The position numbers were made by a program, and so were the translations under genes. A DNA stretch of 64,000 bases from Cordylochernes scorpioides (Eukaryota; Arthropoda; Arachnida; Pseudoscorpiones; Chernetidae). Numbering within the stretch: position 1 is the first letter of the stretch; each line of letters begins with the position of its first letter. The stretch covers positions 107,184,099 through 107,248,098 of the forward strand of contig CP092863.1 in the NCBI GenBank assembly GCA_030710605.1, read 5' to 3'. Under the pieces are notes generated by a model. The model did no database searches and was not told the DNA's origin. It saw only the letters and a list, made by a program, of their open reading frames with translations. Below are positions 41,930 through 51,105 of this stretch, piece after piece.

Positions 41930-42381
41930 TTAAACTGGCGAAACCGCAGGGTTGGTTCGCTATAATTTTTTTGATTATATATGAAAAAAGAAAGAAGGAA
42001 TTAAGTGATTGGCTTTTCGTGATTTATCAAAATATTTGGTTGACCAAATATTATGGAACAAACTTAAATTAACGTTTAGTTTATTATTATTCCACTAGAT
42101 GGCGCTCTGCCATCTAAAAAATGATAATTTCTCACACTAGTATTTACACAAATTTGATCTAAATTCCCATTTAATGCTATTTCTTGATTCATCGGAAAAC
42201 CTCTTGGCCTATATTTAGTTCGTTGAGGTACAGTCTGCGCCACAATGACGAGAACCAACATCCCGAAACGCGTACATGGTTGGCTTCTTGATTTACCAAA
42301 TTGGGTTGGCTATTTAATATGAATTAAACTGAATCAACATTTTAGTTTACTTTTTTCCACTAGATGCCGCTATATGCATAT
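41930..42381 (+). repeat. Two F2 ribozyme-type repeats in tandem
   Basis: The first covers about 41960-42120 and ends in the hairpin AGATGGCGCTCTGCCATCT at 42096-42114. The second begins near 42220 with AGGTACAGTCTGCGCC, a degraded hammerhead (ATGACGA, TCCCGAAACGCG) and ends at 42381 where Helitron-A inserted. Confidence 0.68.
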
Positions 42382-42718
42382 TCTATATACAGTTACGAGC
42401 GTCATGGCCTCTGTCACGGTTTGCCGGCGCCCTCCTATTGGTCGGCTACGATCACGCCACCTTTGCCCCCCCCCCCCCCCCCCATCATTTGGTGCCGCCA
42501 ATGCGCGAGACACTTCTGTCACCGTTTGCTTTTGGTTCAGTGATAGAATGCTCGCCTGCCACGCGGGCGCCCCGGGTTCGATTCCCGGCCGATGGTTTGG
42601 GGCGGGACGTTTCACATGAGTGACATCTACGGCGCCAATTTATAATTGTAACGAATAGTATTTGAATAAAAGCATTTAAACGGGTAAAACACGGGCGTTG
42701 CCCGGGTCATTCGGCTAG
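42382..42718 (+). mobile_element. Helitron-A with poly-C tract and tRNA-Gly fragment (337 bp)
   Basis: 5' ATTCTATATACAGTTACG, TC at 42382; CGCCCTCCTATTGG; poly-C at about 42466-42483; tRNA-Gly piece at 42534-42595; GGGCGGGACGTTTCAC; GGCGCCAATTTATAATTG; hairpin ACGGGCGTTGCCCGGG; CTAG at 42715-42718 then T. No MITE at the TTAA site. Confidence 0.87.
42534..42595 (+). tRNA. tRNA-Gly(GCC) 3' fragment (pseudogene)
   Basis: GGTTCAGTGATAGAATGC, TCGCCTGCCACGCGGGCG (anticodon GCC), CCCGGGTTCGATTCCCGG and CCGATG follow the canonical tRNA-Gly order. The 5' acceptor strand is replaced by TTTGCTTTT, so no acceptor stem forms. B box intact. Captured inside a Helitron. Confidence 0.85.
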
Positions 42719-42865
42719 TTTATTTATAAAGGGGAGATTCCGAAAGCTATAGTAAAAATGTGAAAGAAATATCAGCGCTACTCAAAGTTTTATTCTGATA
42801 TTACAGATATTTTTGGGCGTAAATTTATAGATTTTATATAAAAAGAAAGTCACTACTAAGGATAT

Positions 42866-43311
42866 TACTCCACCAGAAATCTACGAAGATTTGCTGCTAC
42901 CCCGAAACTACTCCTCCAGATGCTTCGAAACATCAAGCATGGATCTACCTCCACAACAATCTTGACCGGCCATGGTTACATTCAGGCAGACCTTGCAACG
43001 GTATCGAAAGAAGACCCAATTTGCCCCCACTGCCAAGATGAAGACCAAACCGTAGACCACCTCCTCTTCACTTTGCCCAACCTTCCAATACCAAAGATTC
43101 CAGACAGCCACTCTCCTAGGTATCACCAACATATGTCCAGCATCCCTAGAAAATCTCCCAAGAAAGAAATCTGCCTGGTGACACCTCATTAATTGGACTT
43201 CCACTGGCATTGTATATAAATCCAAGAAGACTTAGGTCAGAAGGACATCCCGGGTAGTTGGCGACTTCTGTACGCTCCAGGAACCTGGGTTACTTAAATA
43301 AATAATAATAA
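42866..43311 (+). mobile_element. 5'-truncated GHG-family LINE with 12-bp target duplication
   Basis: TACTAAGGATAT at 42854-42865 and 43312-43323 flanks it. 3' end TCCAGGAACCTGGGTTAC and tail (AAT)n. Confidence 0.92.
42920..43190 (+). pseudogene. LINE ORF2 C-terminal zinc-binding fragment
   Basis: MLRNIKHGSTSTTILTGHGY, then CPHCQDEDQTVDHLLF. A frameshift after LLF (TLPNLPIPK) removes the last cysteine in frame; the sister at 14642-14912 retains TCPTF. Confidence 0.78.
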
Positions 43312-43554
43312 TACTAAGGATATATCCATGTGTGTGTGCGCGCGCTCTATTCCAAAATATTTTAATGTAACTTAAGGTGTATAGACATAAAATAAATTTA
43401 CATATGTAAAAGGTAACGTGTTAACTATTGTAGCAATATTGCAGTAATAGAGTGCGCTAATATTTTAAGATATTTAACTAATTCTAATTGTAATATTCAT
43501 AATAATATTTTCATACACAAATATTCCCCAACCTACTTTGTATTTTAAATGATT

Positions 43555-43700
43555 TAAACTGTGATATTATAACGCTATGCGGTTTTGAGTTTATGTATAC
43601 AAAAATGTAATGCTTCGATAAAGGTTGGCGTTCAGCCAGCCGAAATATTGGCAAATAAATATTTTATTCAATTCAATATATGCTTTTTTTACTATATAAT
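43555..43700 (+). repeat. Penelope-type tail with F4 ribozyme-like motif
   Basis: At 43612-43660: TTCGATAAAGG, hairpin GGTTGGC/GCCAGCC with loop GTTCA, CGAAATATTGGC, then AAATAAATATTT. Same layout at 54349-54392 and, inverted, at 49752-49796. Confidence 0.6.
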
Positions 43701-43734
43701 GGTTTTATATGTGCAAGAATATTAAATTTATTTT

Positions 43735-43800
43735 TTTAAGTGCTCAATGCGGGATTCGATCCCAGGTCGTGGTTAAAAAAAAATAATCGAGATTTTATAC
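43735..43800 (-). mobile_element. SINE-1 head fragment
   Basis: AAGTGCTCAATGCGGGATTC, CGATCCCAGGTCG: the minus-strand tRNA-like head without body. Confidence 0.55.
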
Positions 43801-43840
43801 CACTTATCTACCACTATTATTATACAAATAAATCTTACAG

Positions 43841-43938
43841 ATATCGTAGGGTTGGATAAACAAGGAGAAACATACACAGTATTTTGTGACATCGAAGACA
43901 AAATGACCTTTCCCTGGAGAATAAGAAAACAGCATTAA
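43841..43938 (+). CDS. Candidate exon or exon relic, function unknown
   Basis: AATAAATCTTACAG precedes 43841. One frame is open: DIVGLDKQGETYTVFCDIED then KMTFPWRIRKQH and TAA at 43936. GETYTVFCDIED recalls the G-x-Y-x-V-x-C-D-x-E pattern of fibrinogen-like or Caspr-type extracellular domains, but 32 residues do not prove it. No donor precedes the stop, so it would be a last exon or a decayed copy. Confidence 0.22.
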
Positions 43939-44009
43939 TCTACAGCGCACAGAATCAGTGGTAAGGAAAAAAACTCAGAATGACAAAGTCAATAACAAAT
44001 ATCATTAGA

Positions 44010-44462
44010 TGAAATTTTTTCCGGTAGGATAATGATCTATAAAAATAAAAGACACCTCTCCCGTCAAAATAAACACCAATACTAGACGCCATCTATTGAC
44101 CGTCGCCGCAAACTAGCGAACTCGGGTTGGTGATAAAGCCAAAACACCAGCTGTGGCAAACTGAGAAGCGCCTATCTATATTTTATCCATAGATATGATC
44201 CAGCCACTTTGCCAGATAAACAGCTCTTTGGCAGATTGTGAAGATTCAAATTGATCTCTTGTTAATCTCATGGACTAAAGACCGCTCTGAGCTGACGAGG
44301 GCCATTAGACCGAAACCATGTTCTCCAGTTAGACGTTTCTCAGTTTGCCAAAGCTGGTGTGGACGCTTAGTCATCGATCCGAGGCCGCTAGTTTGCGGCG
44401 ACGGTCAATAGATGGCGTCTAGTTTTGACGGGAGAGGTGTCCTTTATTTTTATAAAATATCA
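44010..44462. mobile_element. F1 inverted-repeat element with central hammerhead
   Basis: Arms of about 80 bp: CACCTCTCCCGTCAAAATA, GACGCCATCTATTGACCG and TCGCCGCAAACTAGCG at the left are mirrored at 44390-44450. A second inverted pair, AACACCAGCTGTGGCAAACTG / CAGTTTGCCAAAGCTGG, lies inside. The hammerhead sits between. Confidence 0.8.
44286..44330 (+). ncRNA. Hammerhead ribozyme motif (F1)
   Basis: CUGACGA at 44292-44298, helix II GGGC/GACC (one G-A mismatch) with loop CATTA, GAAA at 44312-44315, helix III A-U, C-G with loop CAU, triplet GUU ending 44322. Helix I pairs UCUGAG with CUCCAG with one bulge. Core complete. Confidence 0.62.
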
Positions 44463-44602
44463 TTAGGAAAATAACAATTTTAGTATAGGGTTTGTCGCTT
44501 AGACAAACTAAATCCCGACAAACACCCATACAAAGCTTTCATGTATAACATAATGAACGATAAAATTGGTAAAAATAATAATTCAGCAATATATTTTTTT
44601 AT

Positions 44603-44949
44603 TCTATATACAGTTACGAGCGTCATGCGTTCTTAATAATTTTTCATCTCTGTCACCGTTTGCTTTTTTTTTTTTTGGAATGGCGCCCTCCTATTGGTTG
44701 GCTACGATCACGCCACCTTTGCCCCCCCCCCCCCCCCCCCCCCATCATGCCTCCCCCACTCGCTTTTTGTTTTTGTAACTATTGTGTTGGAGCGGGTCGC
44801 TCCTTAAATAAATGCATACATTAGTTAATAACTAAATGGAATCCTTTTTTTTCCAGTAAGAGACGCCTACGGAAGCCAACAGTACATAGACAGATGAAGC
44901 ACATAGGCTATAGTTATTAACTAACATATGCATTTATTTAAGGCGCCAT
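44603..44949 (+). mobile_element. Helitron-A, 3' end lost
   Basis: 5' ATTCTATATACAGTTACG, CGCCCTCCTATTGG, poly-C at about 44721-44743, TTAA MITE at about 44811-44943, then GGCGCCA followed by unrelated sequence. Hairpin and CTAG are missing. Confidence 0.78.
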
Positions 44950-45700
44950 AGACGATACCAGGAAACCATGGAAGAACAACATAGAAGAACAAACTATCAA
45001 AACTAACCTTGGTTCCTAAAAATAACTTCACATTAAAGACAGAGTTATCTGTAATGTGAGTAAAGGATTATTTGGACGGTTTAGAATGAATGGAGAATTC
45101 CTTACATTATATATATAGAATTTTTTACTTTTCTAAAAATATCTCTTTTCAATATCCTAAACTAAAATATATTACAACTTTTAGGTTACTCTCTTTAAAA
45201 AAATCTTTTAAAAAGAACAATTTTAATATACCAGAATAAAAAATACATTTTTATTAATTTCAGCAAAAGTAAAAAATCTAAGAATATACGTTTTTTTTTT
45301 TGTTTTCTCTCTCACAATTTTTGGTATTTTTACAATTACATAAAAGCATATTTTACATTTTTTTTAAACGATGCCTTTTTTTATCTTGGATATTTTCAAT
45401 TCGACAAAAAGAATAGATTGTTAGAAGTTATTTTTTAAAAGTTTTTTTTTAATTCTTCACAAAATCTATATTTTATTGCATTTTTTTATATTCGCAATAC
45501 ACAAAATGAAATTTTAAAGCACTATTTCAAAAAAATTCTGAAACATGTAAGTTTTTAATATAGAATTCTAGTTGAAGTCACCTTATTTCTTATATTGAAA
45601 ATTTTATTCTTTTAATATAAAACGTTGAAAAATATATAATTTATTATAAGAAAATATCATACCATTCAAATAAAATAAATGGAATCATTAAAGCAAAAAT
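44950..45700. other. Unassigned AT-rich sequence
   Basis: A short non-repeat stretch (44950-45090) lies next to the truncated Helitron; the rest is T-rich low complexity. No gene supported. Confidence 0.35.
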
Positions 45701-45714
45701 GTTTCTCTTTTAAA

Positions 45715-45965
45715 CATAAAACAAACTTCTACTGTCCTTACTGCGATGAAAAATATTGAGAGGGCTTGGCTCATCAATTGTGAACCCTCCCAGCGGTTTC
45801 GTCAATTTAATCTACCAGACCGCTTCTCAGAGCTCTAATACTGTATTGGACGAGTCTGCTTATATACGCAGCAATGAAGAGTGGAATCCTAGAAATGGTT
45901 TTCAAGAAAACTATGGACATAAGCTTAGGACAGTAGAATTACATTCAAGTATTGCTCGATATTAA
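45715..45965. mobile_element. Foldback family M5 copy
   Basis: ACTGTCCTTACTGCGATG, GAGAGGGCTTGGCTC, AACCCTCCCAGCGGTTTCG, ACCGCTTCTCAGAGC and ATAAGCTTAGGACAGTAG at the far end. Confidence 0.78.
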
Positions 45966-46014
45966 ATGAAATAAAAAAAATAAACTCACATTATACATAT
46001 GTAAATTCAAAACT

Positions 46015-46135
46015 ATTATAGATGCGTATGATTCTTTTAAAATTTAAACAATTTCTACTGCCCTTACTGCAATATGGAAAAATTAATGGGATAATAGTTT
46101 CAAATTTTCATAACAGATGGCGTGGTAATACATCA
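46015..46135. repeat. M5 remnant
   Basis: CTATTATAGATGCGTATG, TCTACTGCCCTTACTGC, then AACAGATGGCGTG. Confidence 0.6.
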
Positions 46136-46309
46136 TAATACATATGTATAGAATTTTATCTAATGCAAATATCGTCACTCTACCATGATAATCATGTTTT
46201 AATCAATTAGTGTACACCTTCTTTGATCTAATTTACTAGATCTCTGTAAAACTAACACATTTGTGTTTAATTTGACCATATCTAATTGTAAGAATGAAAG
46301 TAACCAAAC

Positions 46310-46605
46310 GAAGCTCTCTAGCAACAATGGATACTATTTGGATTATAGCTTTGATTCCATAGGTAAAAAACATTTTTTCTCAATTTATTAGTACTTTGTC
46401 TGATGATGGTAACAACGTTGTTACCGAAGCTTCACAAACATATCAATAATTTGGATTTGTTACCTTTTAGAACTCTGGAACTTTTGTAAGTGCAAAAATC
46501 TAACTTCTTTTTATATGTGTTGACTTGTGATGTACTTACAGTAAAAGCAGTCTCTAACTACCTACCATGATTATCATGGATTGTACCATGTGTAGTATGG
46601 ATAAT
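46310..46605 (+). mobile_element. SINE-1 fragment, diverged
   Basis: CTTTTGTAAGTGCAAAAATC, GTGATGTACTTACAGTAAAA and CTACCATGATTATCATGG match the SINE-1 body; the head is not recognisable. Confidence 0.6.
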
Positions 46606-46754
46606 ATAAATGACCCTCTTTCTATTTAAGTATTGAAATTGTTAAATTCAAACAAATATAAGATTTTTTATATAATCAATACTTTGATCGTAAAGATAAT
46701 ATCGAATGAAAACGCCTTCGCAGCCACTTAGAATAATTTTTAAAGTTTTACCAA

Positions 46755-46975
46755 ATTAAGAAAAAGGCATCTTCTGATGGCTTGCGCCATCTATCGGTAT
46801 AAATATCAACTATTCTCGTTGATTTCTAATTATTACAGAATTGGCCAAATACCCATTCTTGATCAATCAAGAAAAGCTAACCACGAGAATAGTTTATATT
46901 TATTCCGATAGATGGCGTAAGCCATCAGCAACTTTCAGTTGCACGATAAGAAGATGCCTTTTTCTTTTTTCATGC
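46755..46975. mobile_element. Foldback/MITE family M1
   Basis: AAGAAAAAGGCATCTTC, ATGGCTTGCGCCATCTATCG at the left; CCGATAGATGGCGTAAGCC, GATAAGAAGATGCC at the right. The hairpin loop is GTAA instead of GCAA, still GNRA. Confidence 0.8.
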
Positions 46976-47275
46976 TTATCCCTAGTACACGTGGTACAGG
47001 CCATGATAATCATGGTGGGTAGGAGTAGGCGACTGCTTTTTTTACTGTAAGTGCACCACATGTCTTCACATGTGAAAAGCAGTTCGACTTTGCACTTACA
47101 AATGTGCCGGAGCCCCGTTTGGTTACTCGCACTCACTAGTGGGGTTGGACTTTTGCAAGCATCGAGGGCCATTGGAGCATTTTTTTAATCAGAAAAAAGT
47201 GCCCAATGCGGGAATCGAACCCGGGTCGTAGCGGTCGAAAACCAACGGTTTAGAACAGTCTTCCACCGAACCCCT
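46976..47275 (-). mobile_element. SINE-1 inserted beside M1
   Basis: Minus-strand head (plus GCGGGAATCGAACCCGGG) and full body. GCCTTTTTCTT and GCCTTTTTTCTT flank it, and beyond the right one the M1 flank AATTTATGCACCTTATCCC resumes, so SINE-1 inserted in the M1 border. Confidence 0.82.
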
Positions 47276-47334
47276 GCCTTTTTTCTTAATTTATGCACCT
47301 TATCCCAGTACAATATCACATTTTTACTAATTTA

Positions 47335-47450
47335 ACACTTTGCCAAATGTTTTAATTTTTGTTCCCTCATAACGAGTACAAAATATTTTTTATCGAAATG
47401 TCGAGATAATAAAAATATTTACTGGTCGAAGTATCTTTAAATTTGAGAGC
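47335..47450 (+). repeat. Penelope-type repeat F3, degraded
   Basis: CCAAATGTTTTAATTTTTG, CATAACGAGTACAAAATA, ATCGAAATGTCGAG, TACTGGTCGAAG. Core and helix II are damaged. Confidence 0.55.
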
Positions 47451-47495
47451 AATATTTTATGTTCAAGTCAAAAGGCGATCCATTAATTAAGATTA

Positions 47496-47760
47496 TATAA
47501 AAGGGCGTACCTGGATCTGTAAAGAAAAAAAAACAAACATTTATTTTCTTAAAATATTTCGAGAGATTGCTCCCTTTTTATCAATTTATTGCACAGTGAA
47601 TTTAATTTACAAATTATTGTACATCATATGAAAACAATGACAAATTTTGTCAATTAAATTCACTGTGCAATAAAATGATAAAGAGGGAGCAATCTCTCGA
47701 AATATTTTAAGAAAAAAATTGTTTTTTTTTTCTTTACAGATCCAGGTACGCCCTTTTATA
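47496..47760. mobile_element. Foldback/MITE family M4
   Basis: TATAAAAGGGCGTACC / GGTACGCCCTTTTATA ends with arms through GGATCTGTAAAG and CGAGAGATTGCTCCC. Inner arms CAATTTATTGCACAGTGAA / TTCACTGTGCAATAAA. Confidence 0.83.
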
Positions 47761-48144
47761 TAATTTTATGTTCAATCATTAAAATATTGACAAATTTATA
47801 AATATAATATTTGATTGTTCTTTTATTCTTAATGCATTATTATTTCAGATAAACCTATACATTTGTTATTTATTTTCATACAGTGTGTATATATCCATGA
47901 TATATTCCAGAATTTACATTTAAATAGGATCAACAAACATAGAATGATATGTCGGTGAGATATAACAAAAGGCCTATTTCTCAAACATTTATTCATGAGT
48001 AGTTTCCTTGGAAGAAATATATATATAAAATATGACAGCTGTCATGGTTATTTCCTGGAAAAGCTACGAGAAACACTGAAAGATGTATACACATCTTAAT
48101 GTACATATGCATATATATAACATTTTTACATATATATAACATTT

Positions 48145-48290
48145 ATATGTAATTCTACTGTCTTAAAAACTTACATTTATAGTTTGCTTGAATACAATTT
48201 CTAAGATTCCACCCTTCAGTGTAGTATATATAAGCAGAATCGTCCAATTCAGTATTAGAGCTCCCATAAAAGCGGTCTGGTAACTCCAAC
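48145..48290. repeat. M5 fragment
   Basis: TTCTACTGTCTTAAAAAC, TATAAGCAGAATCGTCC, ATTAGAGCTCCC, AAGCGGTCTGG. Confidence 0.6.
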
Positions 48291-48317
48291 TAACAAATGA
48301 TCTAATATATATATATA

Positions 48318-49627
48318 CAAGGTATGTCCCATAAGTTCCCGGACTGGGTCCATAAAAAAAAGGTAAGATGTTTTTTTAATTTTTTTATTAAAACTTTTCA
48401 AAGTAATCCCCCCTTGCTTCAACGCACCAGCGCCATCGTTTCTCCCAATTGTCGAAACAGTTTTTATAAGCCTCTTTTGGAATGCTCTTCAATGCTAACG
48501 GCGATTTTTCTATTATTTCATCCCTGGTGTCAAAATGTCTTCCTTTTAGAACTGCTTTAAGTTTGGGGAACAGGAAAAAGTCATTTGGTGCGATGTCTGG
48601 GAAATAGGGTGGTTGAAGTAGGATTTGTGTTCCGTTTTTTTGCCAAAAATCTAGTCATCAAGTGCGCTGTGTGAGGGCGAGCATTGTCATGGTGTAGGAT
48701 CCAGCCACCATTAGTCCATTTTTCTGGCCTTTTTTTTTTTCGAATCGCTTCCCTCAGACGGCGAAGAATGCCCAAATACATTTCCTTAATAACTGTTTGG
48801 CCTACAGGAAGATACTCGTGATGAACAATGCCCTTGTTATCCGAAAAAGCGAACAGCAACACCTTGTTTCTGGATTTTTTTGGGTCTAGGCTCACCCTAA
48901 CCTCTCCACTCGGCAGATTGAGGTTTGGTTTCAGGGTCATAGCCATAGATCCATGTCTCGTCGCCTGTGATTATCTTGTCTTTCCATTCTGGATCCGTTC
49001 TTGTCATTTCCATCATGTCCTCACAGGTTGCAAGCTGACACAGTTTTTGCTCATTGGTGAGGAATCTTGGGATGAATTTTGCAGGAGTCTTTTTGAGCCT
49101 CAAATCTTCGCTTACGATCCTTCCAATCGTTGTTTTAGAGATGCCTGTGTCTTGCTCTAACTCCAGCAAAGTGGTTCGAGAATTTTCTTTTATAAAATCG
49201 GTGATTTTTTGCACATTTTCATCAGTCCTTTGAAATTTTGGGCGTCCTTGACGAGGATCATCTTCAATGGAAATTCTGCCAGCTTTAAATCTAGAATGCC
49301 ATTCAAAAACAGTTGTTCTCTTTGGGGCGTCATTGGGGAATGCTTTATTAAGCATTTCAAAAGTTTCGGTTGCTGATATTTGAAGTTTCACACAAAATTC
49401 TATGCAAATCCTCTGCTTCAATTTTTGTTCCATCGTAAAATCGCCGCAGCGCTAGGTGTGACCTTTAAATAAACTAGAATAACCTTGGCGCGCGCGCAAA
49501 TTCCGCCTCGATATTGGTACCACCGTGTAGCCAGATATTTTTTCTATAATAAACAGTCAAATTCATTTACATTTTTCATTTATTTATTTTTTTATGGACC
49601 CAGTCCGGGAACTTATGGGACATACCT

Positions 49628-49629
<2 letters not shown>
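48318..49629 (-). mobile_element. mariner transposon, end to end (1312 bp)
   Basis: Terminal repeats CAAGGTATGTCCCATAAG, TTCCCGGACTGGGTCC, ATAAAAAAA are identical at both ends over at least 43 bp. TA flanks both sides (48316-48317, 49630-49631). The transposase gene lies on the minus strand. Confidence 0.95.
48390..49433 (-). pseudogene. mariner transposase, DD34D type, broken
   Basis: From ATG at 49433: N-terminal paired helix-turn-helix region (LKQRICIEFCVKLQISATET, TTVFEWHSRFKAGR; second HTH with LEQDTGISKTTIGRI), linker IPRFLTNEQK in place of the WVPHEL motif, first D in ITGDETWIYGYDPE. A TAG at 48899-48897 follows SAEWRG. The frame then shifts at an A7 run (48875-48881 plus) and again at a second A7 run (48635-48641). 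VHHEYLP, HHDNARPH (second D) and PDIAPND (third D, 34 residues later) are all readable. It would cut and join at TA sites; this copy is inactive as read. Confidence 0.93.

Positions 49630-49702
<73 letters not shown>
49630..49702. repeat. (TA)n microsatellite
   Basis: An uninterrupted TA run of about 70 bp directly beside the mariner end. Confidence 0.95.
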
Positions 49703-49707
<5 letters not shown>

Positions 49708-49734
49708 TAGATAATAAAAGGCATAAATTGGATT

Positions 49735-49870
49735 TAATAAAATATTTATGTTGCCAATATTTCGGCTTGCTGAACGCCAACCTTTATCGAGGCATTACAT
49801 TTTTGTATACACAAACTCAGCGCCGCATAGTGTCATAATATCACAGTTGAAATCAATTGAAAAACAGAGT
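49735..49870 (-). repeat. Penelope-type tail, F4 motif
   Basis: Minus strand GATAAAGG, hairpin GGTTGGC..GCAAGCC, GAAATATTGGC; inverted relative to 43.6 and 54.35 kb. Confidence 0.58.
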
Positions 49871-50595
49871 AGGTGGGAGATATTTGTGCATGAAAAAATT
49901 ATTATAAAAATGCAATTAAATATGTAAAATATCTTTAAAAATTAAAGGAAAAAAAAAGAGTTCTATCTTATATTAAAAAAAAATTGTAATAAAAGTACAT
50001 AAAAATAATTCATTAATAACTCATAAAGAGATAAATGTAAAAATATATGCATCTATTAAAACATTTGAAAATAAATTTAAAAGGATTTAAACAATAAACT
50101 GTAAGAACCTTTTCAAAAGTTTAACAAAAAATGTGGGTATTTAAAAAATTCATTTCAAAATTTATGGAGATCGATTTATATATAAGTAAAAAATATTTTA
50201 TAAAAAAAATGCATTAAAATGGAAGTTAAAACAATTTAGGATGAATATATGGAAAAAATTTAAAAGTGGAAACTAAAAAAAGTTTTAGAGTATTGCATGT
50301 AATATGTTATAAATTTAATGTATCAATACTTTTGCGTTTTGAAGCGATAAATGTAAAATTAATTAAACAAGTGGTGTGTATTAATTACAGGTTTTTACTG
50401 ATGTGTGAAAATATAATTTAAGAAATCACGGGTATTACAACAAAATTTAAAAATTCATTAAGCAAAAAATAAATAAATCAAAGTTATGAAATTCTTAAAA
50501 AAAAAAGGCACCTCTCCCTTTAAAATAGCACATAATAAGTCAATTTAAAAATTAAAATTAACTAATTGAAATTAATATAGTTAGACAAAAAATTT
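49871..50595. other. Unassigned A-rich sequence
   Basis: Low complexity; an M3 half-end (GGCACCTCTCCCTTTAAA) near 50506 is the only repeat link. Confidence 0.4.
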
Positions 50596-50599
50596 AAGT

Positions 50600-51060
50600 A
50601 GATCTAAATGGTGTGTAGATGTCTGGTAAATCAATTTTCCTATTTATGCTTTCTTTGTCTTCTACAGAGGCCCAGCTTTCTAAGAACAATCGGCAGTGTT
50701 TTCCTTAATGTTCTGGTATAAAATGGCTGTATTTTCCAAATCCGGAGTGTGGTTGTTTTTAGTGCATGATCTACAAGGAGAGACAGTGGGTTGTAATTCC
50801 TTAGTCCTGATTTGTGTTGATTAATACGATCTTTGAGTGGTTTGCTGGTTTCCCCTATATAATTAGCATGGCAATTGTTACAAGGTATTTTGTAAATTAC
50901 GTTGATTTTGTTTTCTATTTTGTTAATTTGCTTAGTGTCTGGATGGCGTAGGGCCTTTTTTAAATTTAAAGATGATTAATAGGTGGTTGTGATGTTGTAT
51001 CTCTTTAGGACTCTGGCGATGCGTTCAGAGCCGTAGCTGTAGGGGAGGGATCAGAAAAGC
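50600..51060 (-). pseudogene. GIY-YIG endonuclease domain of the Penelope element
   Basis: LPYSYGSERIARVLKRYNIT, one stop, DTKQINK, NVIYKIPCNNCHANYIGETS (the GIY-YIG site as VIY...YIG, with a C-x2-C pair), LKDRINQHKSG, VDHALK, then in another frame FLESWASVEDKESINRKID and DIYTPFRST. The catalytic R of DRI is present; the E of FLES fits the family glutamate. It nicks DNA at insertion. Confidence 0.9.
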
Positions 51061-51105
51061 TTTTTTGATTGGTTAGGGGTGTTATTTAATGGTGAATATT
51101 TTAGT

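Noticed and set aside
42534-42595. Functional tRNA-Gly gene
   Set aside because: The 5' acceptor strand is missing and cannot pair with the 3' end.
48828-49160. Plus-strand 110-codon frame in mariner
   Set aside because: Antisense shadow of the transposase.
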